DNA from: Flavobacterium supellecticarium
GTDB taxonomy: Bacteria; Bacteroidota; Bacteroidia; Flavobacteriales; Flavobacteriaceae
Length of the DNA stretch: 64,000 nt
Direction: 5' to 3'
NCBI RefSeq assembly: GCF_004801375.1
Contig: NZ_SSNZ01000002.1
Location: 248,001-312,000, forward strand
Of the stretch, positions 1 through 9,400 are shown piece after piece; positions within the stretch are counted from its first letter, which is position 1, and every line of letters starts with the position of its first letter. Under the pieces are notes generated by a model that saw nothing but the letters and a program-made list of their open reading frames with translations, ran no database searches and was not told the DNA's origin. Position numbers and translations under genes: made by a program.

Positions 1-1546
1 TAAGGATGTAATCTTCGGTTTCTCCATTTGTATAACTACCACAAGGAGAAAGTACAGTACCATTATTTCCATTAGCGGAACGAATACGTAGTCGGTAGTT
101 CCCCGGGGCAGTCCCGGCCGGAATTACAAATCCAAAAGTAGTTGATAAGATATTTACACTTGAGTTATAAACATTCTCACCGCTATCGGTAAAATCGTTG
201 TTTTTATTCCAGTCAACCCAGGCACTCACAAATTGTTTGTCTGGACCGGCAAGAACTACGCTGATATTAAGATCACCACCGGCAATTTGCTGAGCCGCAT
301 CCAAACTTGTGAAATCACCATATCCTGACGTACTGTATCCTGAATTGTTGTTTACAGCGTCTGAAATCGCTCCGGTTGTTTTAAAACTTGAAATATAATA
401 ACTGCTTGATGTCGATGTTGCTGTACAGTATACTAATGTTTTAGCATTTCCGGTTAAAGGAGAAGTCGTTCTGTATTTTGTACCTCCTGTACAGTTTGAG
501 TTAAAAGAGTATACAAAGAAATAATACGTTGTATTGGCCGAAAGTCCGGTAGCGCTAAAAGTAGTATTACCATCGTTGTCGATAACGATATTTGTGCTAC
601 CCAGATTCTGTCCGATAGAATAGTTCGTTCCATTGGTAATTGTTGGAGCTGTACCGGTTGTGTTTGCGATAACAAGGTAGTTGTCTGGAGCAGGCGATGC
701 TGCTGTAAACGAACCGTTCATAGAATTAACTCCGATACTGCTTAACGTAAGTGCCGAAGGCTGAGCCGTAGGTACGGTACAAGGTCCTACAGGTGTCCAG
801 GTAAATAAAAGATTTGCATTTGGATAGGCACTGTTACGTGTTCTTACAGTCGAACTATTAGCTGTTCCGTCAGAGGTATTACCAGCCCAAGTAGTGTTAC
901 TTGAAAGGGATCTGTTGTTATAATCACCGTTGTTGCTTCCTCGTAAACCAACCTGAACATTCACGTTGGAACCACCACCATTACCTGATGGAGCGCAAGA
1001 ACCGTACGAAATGGACACAACATTTGTTGTTTCGCTTAAACGGATTTGAAAGTTAAAATCACCATCACGAGCAGTACGCACGGCATTTGTCCATTGTACT
1101 ACAAAAACACGGTTTGGAGCGGATCCAATTGTTTTGTAGATAATCGCATTTCCGTTATTTTTAAGATCAACTCCCACAGCACTTACCGCACCAGCATATC
1201 CGGCTACCGAAGAAATAGGAGCGTATTCAGAAGCAGATGAAGTTGTTGATCCGAAGGTGATAAATCCGTTTGAGTTTACCGAACAGGTTGTATAGTTGGT
1301 TCCGTTAAAATTAAAGGTAAAACCAATTGGAATATTGTTTGCCGTTACATTGTCGTCCCAGTTGCTGTTAATAGCATTTGTTGCACCGGTAATAGCCGTA
1401 TAATTTGATGAGCTTTCTGAAAAAGTATAATTGCTTACCTGGCTGAATCCAGTAGCGCAAACAAGTAAAAGCAGCAACGAAAGTAGGTTGCTTTTTGAGT
1501 TGAAAAAATTTTCAATTTTAAACGTAAATCGGGGGCGAATTAACAT
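1..1546 (-). CDS. GEVED-domain surface protein, partial (C-terminus beyond left edge)
   Basis: Open minus-strand frame from an ATG at 1546 to the window edge, 515 codons with no stop. It begins with a signal peptide (a long Leu run followed by CATGFSQ) and an N-terminal beta-rich region (FTFNFNGTNYTTC, SNGFITFG) that is clearly homologous to the two large proteins to its right. Unlike them it carries a fibronectin-III-like stretch (TTYYFFVYSFNSNC) at about residues 270-370. A GEVED-type segment follows (WVDWNKNNDFTD ... NGETEDYIL) right at the edge. By analogy with its paralogues it should continue into Ig-like and jelly-roll domains and end in a T9SS type A sorting domain, but this is not visible here. 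Role inferred: secreted or cell-surface adhesin-like protein; substrate unknown. Confidence 0.85.
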   Translation of the reverse strand, partial: MLIRPRFTFKIENFFNSKSNLLSLLLLLVCATGFSQVSNYTFSESSSNYTAITGATNAINSNWDDNVTANNIPIGFTFNFNGTNYTTCSVNSNGFITFGSTTSSASEYAPISSVAGYAGAVSAVGVDLKNNGNAIIYKTIGSAPNRVFVVQWTNAVRTARDGDFNFQIRLSETTNVVSISYGSCAPSGNGGGSNVNVQVGLRGSNNGDYNNRSLSSNTTWAGNTSDGTANSSTVRTRNSAYPNANLLFTWTPVGPCTVPTAQPSALTLSSIGVNSMNGSFTAASPAPDNYLVIANTTGTAPTITNGTNYSIGQNLGSTNIVIDNDGNTTFSATGLSANTTYYFFVYSFNSNCTGGTKYRTTSPLTGNAKTLVYCTATSTSSSYYISSFKTTGAISDAVNNNSGYSTSGYGDFTSLDAAQQIAGGDLNISVVLAGPDKQFVSAWVDWNKNNDFTDSGENVYNSSVNILSTTFGFVIPAGTAPGNYRLRIRSANGNNGTVLSPCGSYTNGETEDYIL

Positions 1547-1626
1547 ACTAAAAAATCTTTGGGGTTATTTTTACGGTGCGAAAATATGTACTAAGAAGCA
1601 GACAGAAGGTGTCTCGGAACCGAATT

Positions 1627-1656
1627 TCGATGAAGGTTTCTGTTTAATCGATAAAG
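1627..1656 (-). promoter_or_regulatory. 21-bp-period direct repeat, candidate LytTR-type operator
   Basis: Two 9-base copies, TCGATGAAG at 1627-1635 and TCGATAAAG at 1648-1656 on the plus strand, start exactly 21 bp apart (9 + 12 spacing). On the coding strand they read CTTTATCGA then CTTCATCGA, 81 bp upstream of the ATG. The same element with the same period lies before the next two paralogues. Two direct repeats about one helical double-turn apart are typical of LytTR response-regulator sites; the binding protein here is inferred, not known. Confidence 0.6.
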
Positions 1657-1890
1657 TGCATTTTTGACCTCGACATGACCTTTTATGATACAGACTTATT
1701 TTTGATTTGTATTGTTTTTCTGATGGTTATCTGTTTTTTGGATTCGGAGATTTGGGCGGTTTGTTTTTTGCTTTTTACAAGGTTTTTCTGTGTAAAAAAA
1801 ACGTAGAAAAGGGTTTGGATGGAGGCGTTTGATGTACCATTCCAAAAGATTATTTTGTTTGAAACAAAACGAAATAAAGTGGATTTGTTA

Positions 1891-1923
1891 CAAAATAAAA
1901 ATCCCCTGCATAAACAGGGGATT
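1891..1923 (-). terminator. Intrinsic terminator of the 1948-6039 gene
   Basis: Perfect 9-bp stem AATCCCCTG / CAGGGGATT (1900-1908 and 1915-1923) with a 6-base loop. The A-rich run just left of it becomes the U-tract on the minus strand. It lies 25 bp beyond the stop codon of the minus-strand gene. Confidence 0.9.
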
Positions 1924-1947
1924 GGTCTTGAAATGTTGTTATATTGT

Positions 1948-4900
1948 TTAGAAAATCGTTTTTCGGTCTACGGTAGCACCGTTTTCCAATGTGATTTTTA
2001 ATAATACCACGCTGGACGATTTTTTAATGTTTTTCAATATGATATCGTTTTCATTAGTGTTTTTATATTCATCGATTTTACGACCTAAAAGATCAAAAGC
2101 TGTAATATCTTTAATTTTTTCGATAGCCGAATGTACTGCCAATTCGTTGCCGCGTAATACTTTGATACCGTTTTCAAGGCTAAATTCTCCGGTTCCTAAA
2201 GTACTGTTCGCAAAGCGCAATACAAAACGGTTGTTGAATGTTCCGGCAGCCGATGTAAAGGAATACGGGGCTGTTCGTAAATCAAAAATCACGTTTAGCA
2301 TTTTATCTTCCAGGTAAATGGCATGGGTATCGAAAATACCATCCAAATGATCAATACCAATTTCATACGTGTTTTGCGCATCAGCATTAAAACCTAAAGG
2401 AATCTGATCCTGTTCGTTAAACGGTAACGCACGAGCCTGAATGGTCAGGTTCATTTCCGGAATGATCGAATAGAACGTAACGCCGTTACCACCAAATGAC
2501 TGACCGTCTAAACTTCTGTCAAAACCCATTGTGGCTTGCGCATTATAGCCAACCAAAATCTGACTAAAAGCGCCGGATTCGTTGGCTAAATTCAGCCAGA
2601 TACGATGTTGTTCCGGTTCGCCTCCGGCTACACTTTGTGTTTCCGGATTGATTTTGGTGGTATCGGCCACTTTTAGAAAGCTGTTGTTTTGTAGGCTCAC
2701 ACGCATACTGTTGGTGAATTTAGCATTTCCATTAGCCAGTCCTTTAACAAAAAACGCTTGTCCTGAAGCGATATAACGGCTTGGCAGACTTCCTCCTGTG
2801 GCAGCAGTTGCAGTGGCACCGAATTTGTTTACCGTTGCATAATCGGCTGCGGTATAATTATACGAATATGTACCGTAAAACGGACTTGGCGACAGTGCAG
2901 ATGGCGGAGTGTTATGTGTCCAAAGATATACGGTACCATCCATTAAAGCACTGTTGGCAGGATCGTTTAAAAAGCTTACAATATCGATCGCAGAGGCATA
3001 CGGATTTCCAATCAGATTCCATTGATCGTCATCAACCGTTACAGTACCGCCAACATTGGCATCGGTTCCCACAGCTATCGGGATGGTAATATCGCCATTG
3101 TTTGGTGTTCCGATAAAAGTTCCGGTATAGGTCGTTTTGGTAAGTGGATTAACACTGAAAGTCTGTGGTGCGCGTACAATATATCCCATTTTCGGATCCA
3201 TAACCGTACTGGAACTTACGGTAACCCAGTTTCCACTTCCGTTGCTAATGGTTGGTTGCCATCTCATGTATTTGTCGGATAACGTATTGGGAGATAACAT
3301 GCCCAGTGTAAATCCGGAAGCTAAGGTTACCGGTGAATTCCAATAGGTGTAATCGTAACGGTACATCGGTTGGGTGGTGCGTTTGATGTTTACAATACCG
3401 GTATTGGTGGTGTTGTTAACCTGAACGATGCTTGCGCTAGTATCCAGGTTAAAAGTTCCGTTTGGCACTACATTAATTGTGTTAACCACTTTAATGCCGT
3501 TTCCGGTTGGTATATCCAATCGGCCATTAGCCTGAACGGTTAGAGTTTTGGCTTGCGCTTCAAAATTAGAACCGTTTACAGTCGAATAATTCGTCGCTGG
3601 TTTAATGATTACACAATTATCATTTGCCGGTACACCCACTGGTAGCCAGTTGTTCGGATCATTCCAGTTGCCATTAATTCCCTGCCAAACTTTTGTTTTA
3701 TTAGTAACGGTTACGGGTTTAGTGGCGGTACAACCATTGGTTAATTGCACATTAGCATTAAATGACCAGTTGTTTACCTCCAGTTGAGACGCCGACGGTT
3801 TAATATACACCACGTTTACAGCCTGATTGGTATAAGGTGTGGTGCCATTGGCGTCAATATAGGCATTGATTGTTGCTCCGCTCCATGTAAAATTGGAGGT
3901 TAACGGACGGGTACCGGATAGTACGATGTCATCAACAGCCCAACCGTCGCAGAAATCGGCTGCATAACGGAAACGTATTTTTAAATTGGCAATCCCTACA
4001 TAACTGTTCAGCGGAATACTTTCGCTTACGAATTTACTGGGGTAGCCTTGTGTGGAGGTATAGGTTTTTACGGTTGTCCAATTGGTTCCGTTATCGGTTG
4101 ATACCTCGATATTAGCTGTTTCACCACTTCCATAGAAGGAGAAATAATGTCTGAAATTAAGTGTTAAATCGATAAAATTAGTGGTATTTACCGAATTGGT
4201 TGTGCTCATAATCAGAATTTTACCAGTACTATTGATATCCGATGTGGTAAACGCGAATTTATTTCCAATTGATCCGGAATTAATAGCCGGTTTCCAGGTA
4301 GCCGTTGTTGTGGTAAATACACTGGTTTTTTGCTGCCATTCGGTAGTGGTAGTTCCGTTGCCGGACTTGGTAAAACTGCCCAATCCGGTACCTTCAAAAT
4401 TTTCATTTAACAATTCGACTACTTCTGTACTACCGGCTGCTGAGATTTGTAAATAATCGGTATCACCACATATTTCCGGAGATGCCGGTGTAATGGTGAT
4501 ATTCGGAACCGGTTTTATTTTAGCGATAATTGGTGTACGGGTAAGGGATTCGCAAGTGCCGTTTAATGCGGTTACATAATAGGTTGTTGTAGCGCTTAAC
4601 GATGGCGTTGTATAGGAAGCAGCGGTTGCGCCCGAAATAGGGGAGCCTCCGGTATCGGTAGTATACCAGCGATAGGATGTTACGCCCGATGATCCGGTTA
4701 CCGATAAGGTTACCGGGCCTGTTCCACAAGATTCAACTGTTGGAGCACTGGTGATTTTAGCGCCGCAATCCGGTATTACTTTGATCAGATAGTCTTCTGT
4801 TTCACCATTGGAAAGACTTCCGCAAGGTGTAAACGTTGAGTTTGATAAATAGGTTCGAATACGTACACGGTAATTACCGGGATTGGTTCCGGCGGGAATT

Positions 4901-6039
4901 ACAAACCCAAATGTTGTGGAACTTACACTAATCGTAGGAGAAAAGACGGTTTCTCCGGCGTCAGTAAAGTCTCCGTTTTTATTCCAATCCACCCAGGCTT
5001 TTACATATTGAGTAGTACCTGTACTACCGGTTAGGATTAACGAAATATTGATATCGGATCCGGCAATTTGCTGTGCCGGAGCAAGACTGGTATAGTCGCC
5101 ATAACCACCGGTACTGTATCCGGAAGTATTAGAGGATTCCACAATGGCTCCCGTGATTTTATAACTGGAAATATAATACGTCGACGAAGTAGAAGCCGGC
5201 GTACAGTTGGTGTAGGTGTAATTCGGCGGATACCAGGAATAAACCAATCCGTTGTTCGGATAACTGTTACTTCTGGTTCTGTTGGTGTCGGTGTTGGAAG
5301 TTCCACTTGACGTATTACCATACCAGGTGCTGTTTGAACTCTGTGATCGGTTATTGAAATCGGCATTGCTACGACCTCGTAACCCAACTTCGGCATTTAA
5401 TGTTGTGGTGCTGCTTGGCGAACAGGAACCATAAATGATTTGTATGATATTGGTTGTTTCGCTTAGTCGGATTTGGAAATTAAAACTCCCGGACTGAGAT
5501 ACGCGCCGCACATTATTCCATTGTACGATAAAAGTCCGATTTGGAGCTGTTCCGGTAGTAGTATAGGTAATTGCATTCCCGTTGTCTTTAAGATCCATAC
5601 CCAAAGCACTGATCGCCCCGTCAAAACCGGCTCCGTTTACCGAAATCGGGTTGTATCCGGCTGCATCGCCTGCTACAGTAGTTCCAAAAGTGATAAAACC
5701 ATTGGACAAAATAGAACAGGTAGTGTAATTCGTGCTGTTGTAATTAAACGTAAAGCCGATAGGGATGTTAAGGGCGGCGTTATTATCCCATGAAGTGGCA
5801 ATGGCAGTCGTTCCGGATATGGACGAGTAGGTCGCGGTATTTTCCGAAAAAGTATAATAACTTACCTGTGCCTGTCCGATTTGGAAGCACAATAATAAGC
5901 CGGCTACTATTTTGAATAATGGAGTGCTTTTTACGCGAACAGGAGTTGCGTTAAAAGCACCGGAAACTTTAAAAAAGTTGCCGGTTTTTTGGTTGTTTTT
6001 GTAGCTGTTTAACATACTTGAAAATATTAAGTGGTTCAT
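1948..6039 (-). CDS. Large GEVED-domain surface protein with T9SS sorting domain (paralogue A)
   Basis: 1363 residues from the ATG at 6039. A TTG two codons upstream is also open, but the ATG aligns with the paralogue start (MNHLIF versus MNNLTF). Order of parts: N-terminal extension and signal peptide ending GQAQ (about residue 58); beta-rich N-domain (60-280); GEVED domain (WVDWNKNGDFTDAGE ... NGETEDYLIKV, about 345-425); Ig-like domain (430-510, TTYYVTALNG); a MAM/jelly-roll-like segment (LLNENFEGTG ... GWAVDDIVLSG, about 545-715); a long beta-rich region with DYTYWNSPV; and a C-terminal T9SS type A-like sorting domain (DLLGRKIDEY ... RKTIF). Expected to cross the outer membrane by T9SS and become surface-bound or released. 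Low charge and Thr/Ser/Asn-rich, as is usual for adhesins. Ligand unknown. Confidence 0.9.
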   Translation of the reverse strand: MNHLIFSSMLNSYKNNQKTGNFFKVSGAFNATPVRVKSTPLFKIVAGLLLCFQIGQAQVSYYTFSENTATYSSISGTTAIATSWDNNAALNIPIGFTFNYNSTNYTTCSILSNGFITFGTTVAGDAAGYNPISVNGAGFDGAISALGMDLKDNGNAITYTTTGTAPNRTFIVQWNNVRRVSQSGSFNFQIRLSETTNIIQIIYGSCSPSSTTTLNAEVGLRGRSNADFNNRSQSSNSTWYGNTSSGTSNTDTNRTRSNSYPNNGLVYSWYPPNYTYTNCTPASTSSTYYISSYKITGAIVESSNTSGYSTGGYGDYTSLAPAQQIAGSDINISLILTGSTGTTQYVKAWVDWNKNGDFTDAGETVFSPTISVSSTTFGFVIPAGTNPGNYRVRIRTYLSNSTFTPCGSLSNGETEDYLIKVIPDCGAKITSAPTVESCGTGPVTLSVTGSSGVTSYRWYTTDTGGSPISGATAASYTTPSLSATTTYYVTALNGTCESLTRTPIIAKIKPVPNITITPASPEICGDTDYLQISAAGSTEVVELLNENFEGTGLGSFTKSGNGTTTTEWQQKTSVFTTTTATWKPAINSGSIGNKFAFTTSDINSTGKILIMSTTNSVNTTNFIDLTLNFRHYFSFYGSGETANIEVSTDNGTNWTTVKTYTSTQGYPSKFVSESIPLNSYVGIANLKIRFRYAADFCDGWAVDDIVLSGTRPLTSNFTWSGATINAYIDANGTTPYTNQAVNVVYIKPSASQLEVNNWSFNANVQLTNGCTATKPVTVTNKTKVWQGINGNWNDPNNWLPVGVPANDNCVIIKPATNYSTVNGSNFEAQAKTLTVQANGRLDIPTGNGIKVVNTINVVPNGTFNLDTSASIVQVNNTTNTGIVNIKRTTQPMYRYDYTYWNSPVTLASGFTLGMLSPNTLSDKYMRWQPTISNGSGNWVTVSSSTVMDPKMGYIVRAPQTFSVNPLTKTTYTGTFIGTPNNGDITIPIAVGTDANVGGTVTVDDDQWNLIGNPYASAIDIVSFLNDPANSALMDGTVYLWTHNTPPSALSPSPFYGTYSYNYTAADYATVNKFGATATAATGGSLPSRYIASGQAFFVKGLANGNAKFTNSMRVSLQNNSFLKVADTTKINPETQSVAGGEPEQHRIWLNLANESGAFSQILVGYNAQATMGFDRSLDGQSFGGNGVTFYSIIPEMNLTIQARALPFNEQDQIPLGFNADAQNTYEIGIDHLDGIFDTHAIYLEDKMLNVIFDLRTAPYSFTSAAGTFNNRFVLRFANSTLGTGEFSLENGIKVLRGNELAVHSAIEKIKDITAFDLLGRKIDEYKNTNENDIILKNIKKSSSVVLLKITLENGATVDRKTIF

Positions 6040-6095
6040 TTTCAATACTAATTTAGCTACTAAAAAGGGGGCGATAAATGCGTTTTGACCGAATT

Positions 6096-6125
6096 TCGAT
6101 AAAGGTTTCCGTTTAATCGATAAAG
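6096..6125 (-). promoter_or_regulatory. 21-bp-period direct repeat, candidate LytTR-type operator
   Basis: TCGATAAAG occurs at 6096-6104 and again at 6117-6125, exactly 21 bp apart and identical to each other. The inner copy ends 57 bp upstream of the ATG at 6039, the same distance as in the next paralogue. The 12-bp spacer is also nearly conserved among the three genes (GTTTAA at its end). Confidence 0.65.
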
Positions 6126-6384
6126 TACGTTTTTGTCTACTTTTTGACCTTTTGTTTCTGTGTGTTAATTGTGATTTTAAGTATGTTTTTTGTATTTATT
6201 TATGATTTTTGTTTTTAAAATAATAGTGTTACTTGTTTTTGGGTGTTTATTTTTTAATTTAAGAAAGTGCTTTTTTAGCAAGAAGTGCCAGAATAGCAGG
6301 TGTAGGAAGCTACAAACAGATCGGATTTTAATGTACCCAAAAAGTTTAGATTGCAGAAAGAATAATAGCAAAGTTGCGATATAA

Positions 6385-6419
6385 AAAAGACATCCTCTGT
6401 TTCATAAAGGATGTCTTTT
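6385..6419 (-). terminator. Intrinsic terminator of the 6439-10533 gene
   Basis: Stem AAAAGACATCCT / AGGATGTCTTTT (6385-6396 with 6408-6419), 12 bp, loop 11 bases. It is A/T-flanked on both sides, so it works on the minus strand and possibly on both. It sits 20 bp beyond the stop codon. Confidence 0.85.
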
Positions 6420-6438
6420 ACTTTTTTCATTAAAAAAC

Positions 6439-9400
6439 TTAGAAAATTATTTTTCTATGCAGTATGCTATTGTCATCCAATGTTATTTTGAGGAGTAATA
6501 TGCCAAACGTTTTTTTTGTATTTTTCAAAACTACTTCATTAGCGGAAACATTATAGTATTGACCAATTTTACGACCTATTAGATCATATATAACAATATC
6601 TTTAATTTTTTTGTTTGCTGAGCTTATAGTCAGTTCCTCTCCGCGTATGATTTTGATGATGCTCTCCTGACTAAACTCCGAGGTATTTAAAGAGTTACTG
6701 TTAAAACGAAGTACAAAACGGTTGTTGTAGACACCGGCTTCTGAAATAAAAGTATAGGGTGTAATTCGGAGGTCATGTATGCTGTCGAGTAATTTGTCTT
6801 CCAGATAAATTTTATGAGTATTGAAAATGCCATCCACATGATCAATTCCGATTTGGTAAATGTCATGCGCGGTGGCACGATATCCCAAAGGAATCTGATC
6901 CTGATCGTTAAAGGGTAACGGACGTGCCTGTATGGTTAGATGCTTATCCGGGATGGTTGAATAGAACGTGACATGGTTTCCGCCAAATAATTCGCCATCC
7001 AGTCCGCGGTCAAATGCTATAGAAGCATCCGAATGATACCCTACCAGGATCTGGCTAAACGCACCGGATTCGTTTGCTAAATTGAGCCAGATACGATGTT
7101 CTGTAGGAGCAGGAGCATCCTGAGGTTGACTTTTGAGAGTCGTTTGGGGATGATGAGCAACTTTCATAAAGTTGTCATTCCGGCTACTCACCCGCATATA
7201 GTTGGCGAATTTAACATTTCCGTTAGCAAGACCTTTTACAAAAAAAGATTGACAGGAAGCGATAAAGCGGCTTGGATAGGGACCTCCGGTTGTTGCTGTA
7301 GCAGTTGCTCCAAATCGATTAACAGTAGCATAATCGGCCTCGGTATAATTATAAGTAAAAGAACCGTAAAAAGGATTTGGATTTGCTTCCGATGTTGGCG
7401 AGTTATGCGTCCACAGGTAAATAGTGCCATCCAAAAGCGAACTGTTATCCAGATCGTTGAGAAAAGAGAGCACATCAATAGCCGAAGGATAGGGATTTCC
7501 AATCAAATTCCACTGATCGTCATTTGCTGTCACATTCCCGCCTACATTGGCATCCGTTCCAACCGCAATAGGAATAAGGATGTCGCCATTGTTGGGAGTA
7601 CCGCTAAAAGTTGCGATATAGTTAATTTTGTTGGCCGGATTGGGATCGAACGTTTGTGGGGCACGAACGATATATCCCATTGTAGGATCCATTGGAGTAG
7701 CAGGATTAAGCGTGATCCAATTGCCATTGCCTCCGTTAATTGTTGGTTGCCAACGCATATATTTATCCGATAAGGTATTGGGCGACAACATGGCGAGCGT
7801 ATACCCGGAGTTTAGCGTAACGGGCGAATTCCAATAGGTGTAATCATAACGGGACATAGGCTGGGTAATCCGTCTGATCGTGACGATTCCGGAGTTGGGA
7901 ACGTCATCCTCCTGGATTATCCCGGAATTATTGCCAACATTGAAAATACCATCACTTTCCACATTGATGGTATTGACCACCCGGATGCTATTGCCATCGG
8001 GAATTTCCAGATGACCATTTGGTTTAATCGTTACACTTTTTGACTGAGCCTCAAAGTTGGTACCGGTAATAGTGGAATAACTCCCGGCAGGTTTAATGAT
8101 CACGCAATTAGCAGCTGTAGGAGTGCCCAATGGAAGCCAGTTGTACGGATCATTCCAGTTACCCGTGTAACCCTGCCATACTTTCGATTTGTTATTCACG
8201 GTTAGAAATTGTGAAGCGGTACAGCCATTCGTTAGTGCTACATTGGCGGTAAAAGACCAGCTGTTTACCTCCAGTTGGGAATCGGTAGGTTTTATATATA
8301 CCACATTGGTCGGTTGGGAAATGTAGGGAATGGTACCATTCGGATCAATAAAGGCATTAATAATTGCCCCGGTCCATGTGAAATTGGAAGTTAGTGGTCG
8401 GGTACCAAATAAAACGATGTCGTCAATGGCCCATCCGTCGCTATAATTGGCAGCATAACGGAAACGGATTTTCAGATTAGCCACATTTATATATCCATTT
8501 AACGGAATACTTACAGCAGTAAATTTACTGGGATATCCCTGATTGGAGGAAAAGGTTCTTACGGTTGTCCAGCTGGCCCCGTTGTCTGTCGAGATATCAA
8601 TGTTGGCCGTTTCGCCTCCATCATAGAAAGAAAAATAATGTCTGAAAGTAAGAGTCAGGTCGATGAAATCGATTGTGCTAAACGAATTGGAGGTAGTCAT
8701 GATCAGGTTTTTACCATTCCCGACAACATCAGACGTGGTAAAAGCAAATTTATTACCAATGCCTCCGGAATTTATGGCTGGTTTCCAGGCAGTGGTAACG
8801 GTGGTATACACACTGGTTTTTTGTTGCCATTCGGTTACCGAATTTCCGTTTCCGGATTTGATAAAACTTCCTAAGCCGGAACCTTCAAAGTCTTCGTTTA
8901 ACAGTTCCACGATTTCGGTACTTCCGGCAGCCGAAATCTGAAGGAAATCCTTGTCGCCACATATTTCAAGGGTTGTAGGCGAAATGGTAATATTTGGAAC
9001 CGGTTTTATTTGGGCAATAATAGGCGTGCGGGTTAGCGATTCACAGTTACCGTTTAGCGCAGTAACATAATAAGTAGTCGTAGTACTTAGTACAGGAGTG
9101 GTGTAGGTAGCTGTGGTTGCGTCTGGAATTGGAGAACCTCCGGTTTCGGTGGTATACCAGGCGTAAGAAGAAGCACTTGGAGATCCGGTTACCGATAAAG
9201 TTACCGGTCCGGCGCCACAAATGGTTACAGTTGGGGCATTGGTTATTTTGGCAGGGCAATCTGGAATGACTTTTATAATATAGTCTTCTGTTTCACCATT
9301 TATCTGATTGCCACAAGGGGAGGGGTTGCTGAATAAACTAGCCCGGATTCGCAAACGATAATTCCCCGGATTAGTTCCGGCAGGAATAACAAAACCAAAT

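Larger units (their letters stand above)
1547..1947. other. Intergenic region: promoter zone and terminator
   Basis: About 400 bases between two minus-strand surface-protein genes. It holds the 21-bp-period direct repeat of the left gene (1627-1656) and the intrinsic terminator of the right gene (1891-1923). The middle (1660-1890) is AT-rich and I see no gene in it; short frames there lack any protein-like composition. Confidence 0.7.
6040..6438. other. Intergenic region between surface-protein paralogues
   Basis: About 400 bases. It contains the 21-bp-period direct repeat for the left gene (6096-6125) and the terminator of the right gene (6385-6419). Between them (6126-6384) lies AT-rich sequence with two overlapping 64-codon frames on opposite strands. 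Both are Phe/Lys-rich and look like chance frames. I see no RNA gene. Confidence 0.65.

Noticed and set aside
6177..6384. Two 64-codon frames on opposite strands in the gap between the surface-protein genes
   Set aside because: Phe/Lys-rich, overlapping each other, no ribosome binding or -7 element; composition fits AT-rich intergenic DNA.
7096..7773. Plus-strand frame of 225 codons
   Set aside because: Lies fully antisense to the 1364-residue surface protein, whose frame has clear domains; the frame is a shadow with Cys/Ser/Ile-rich unlikely composition.
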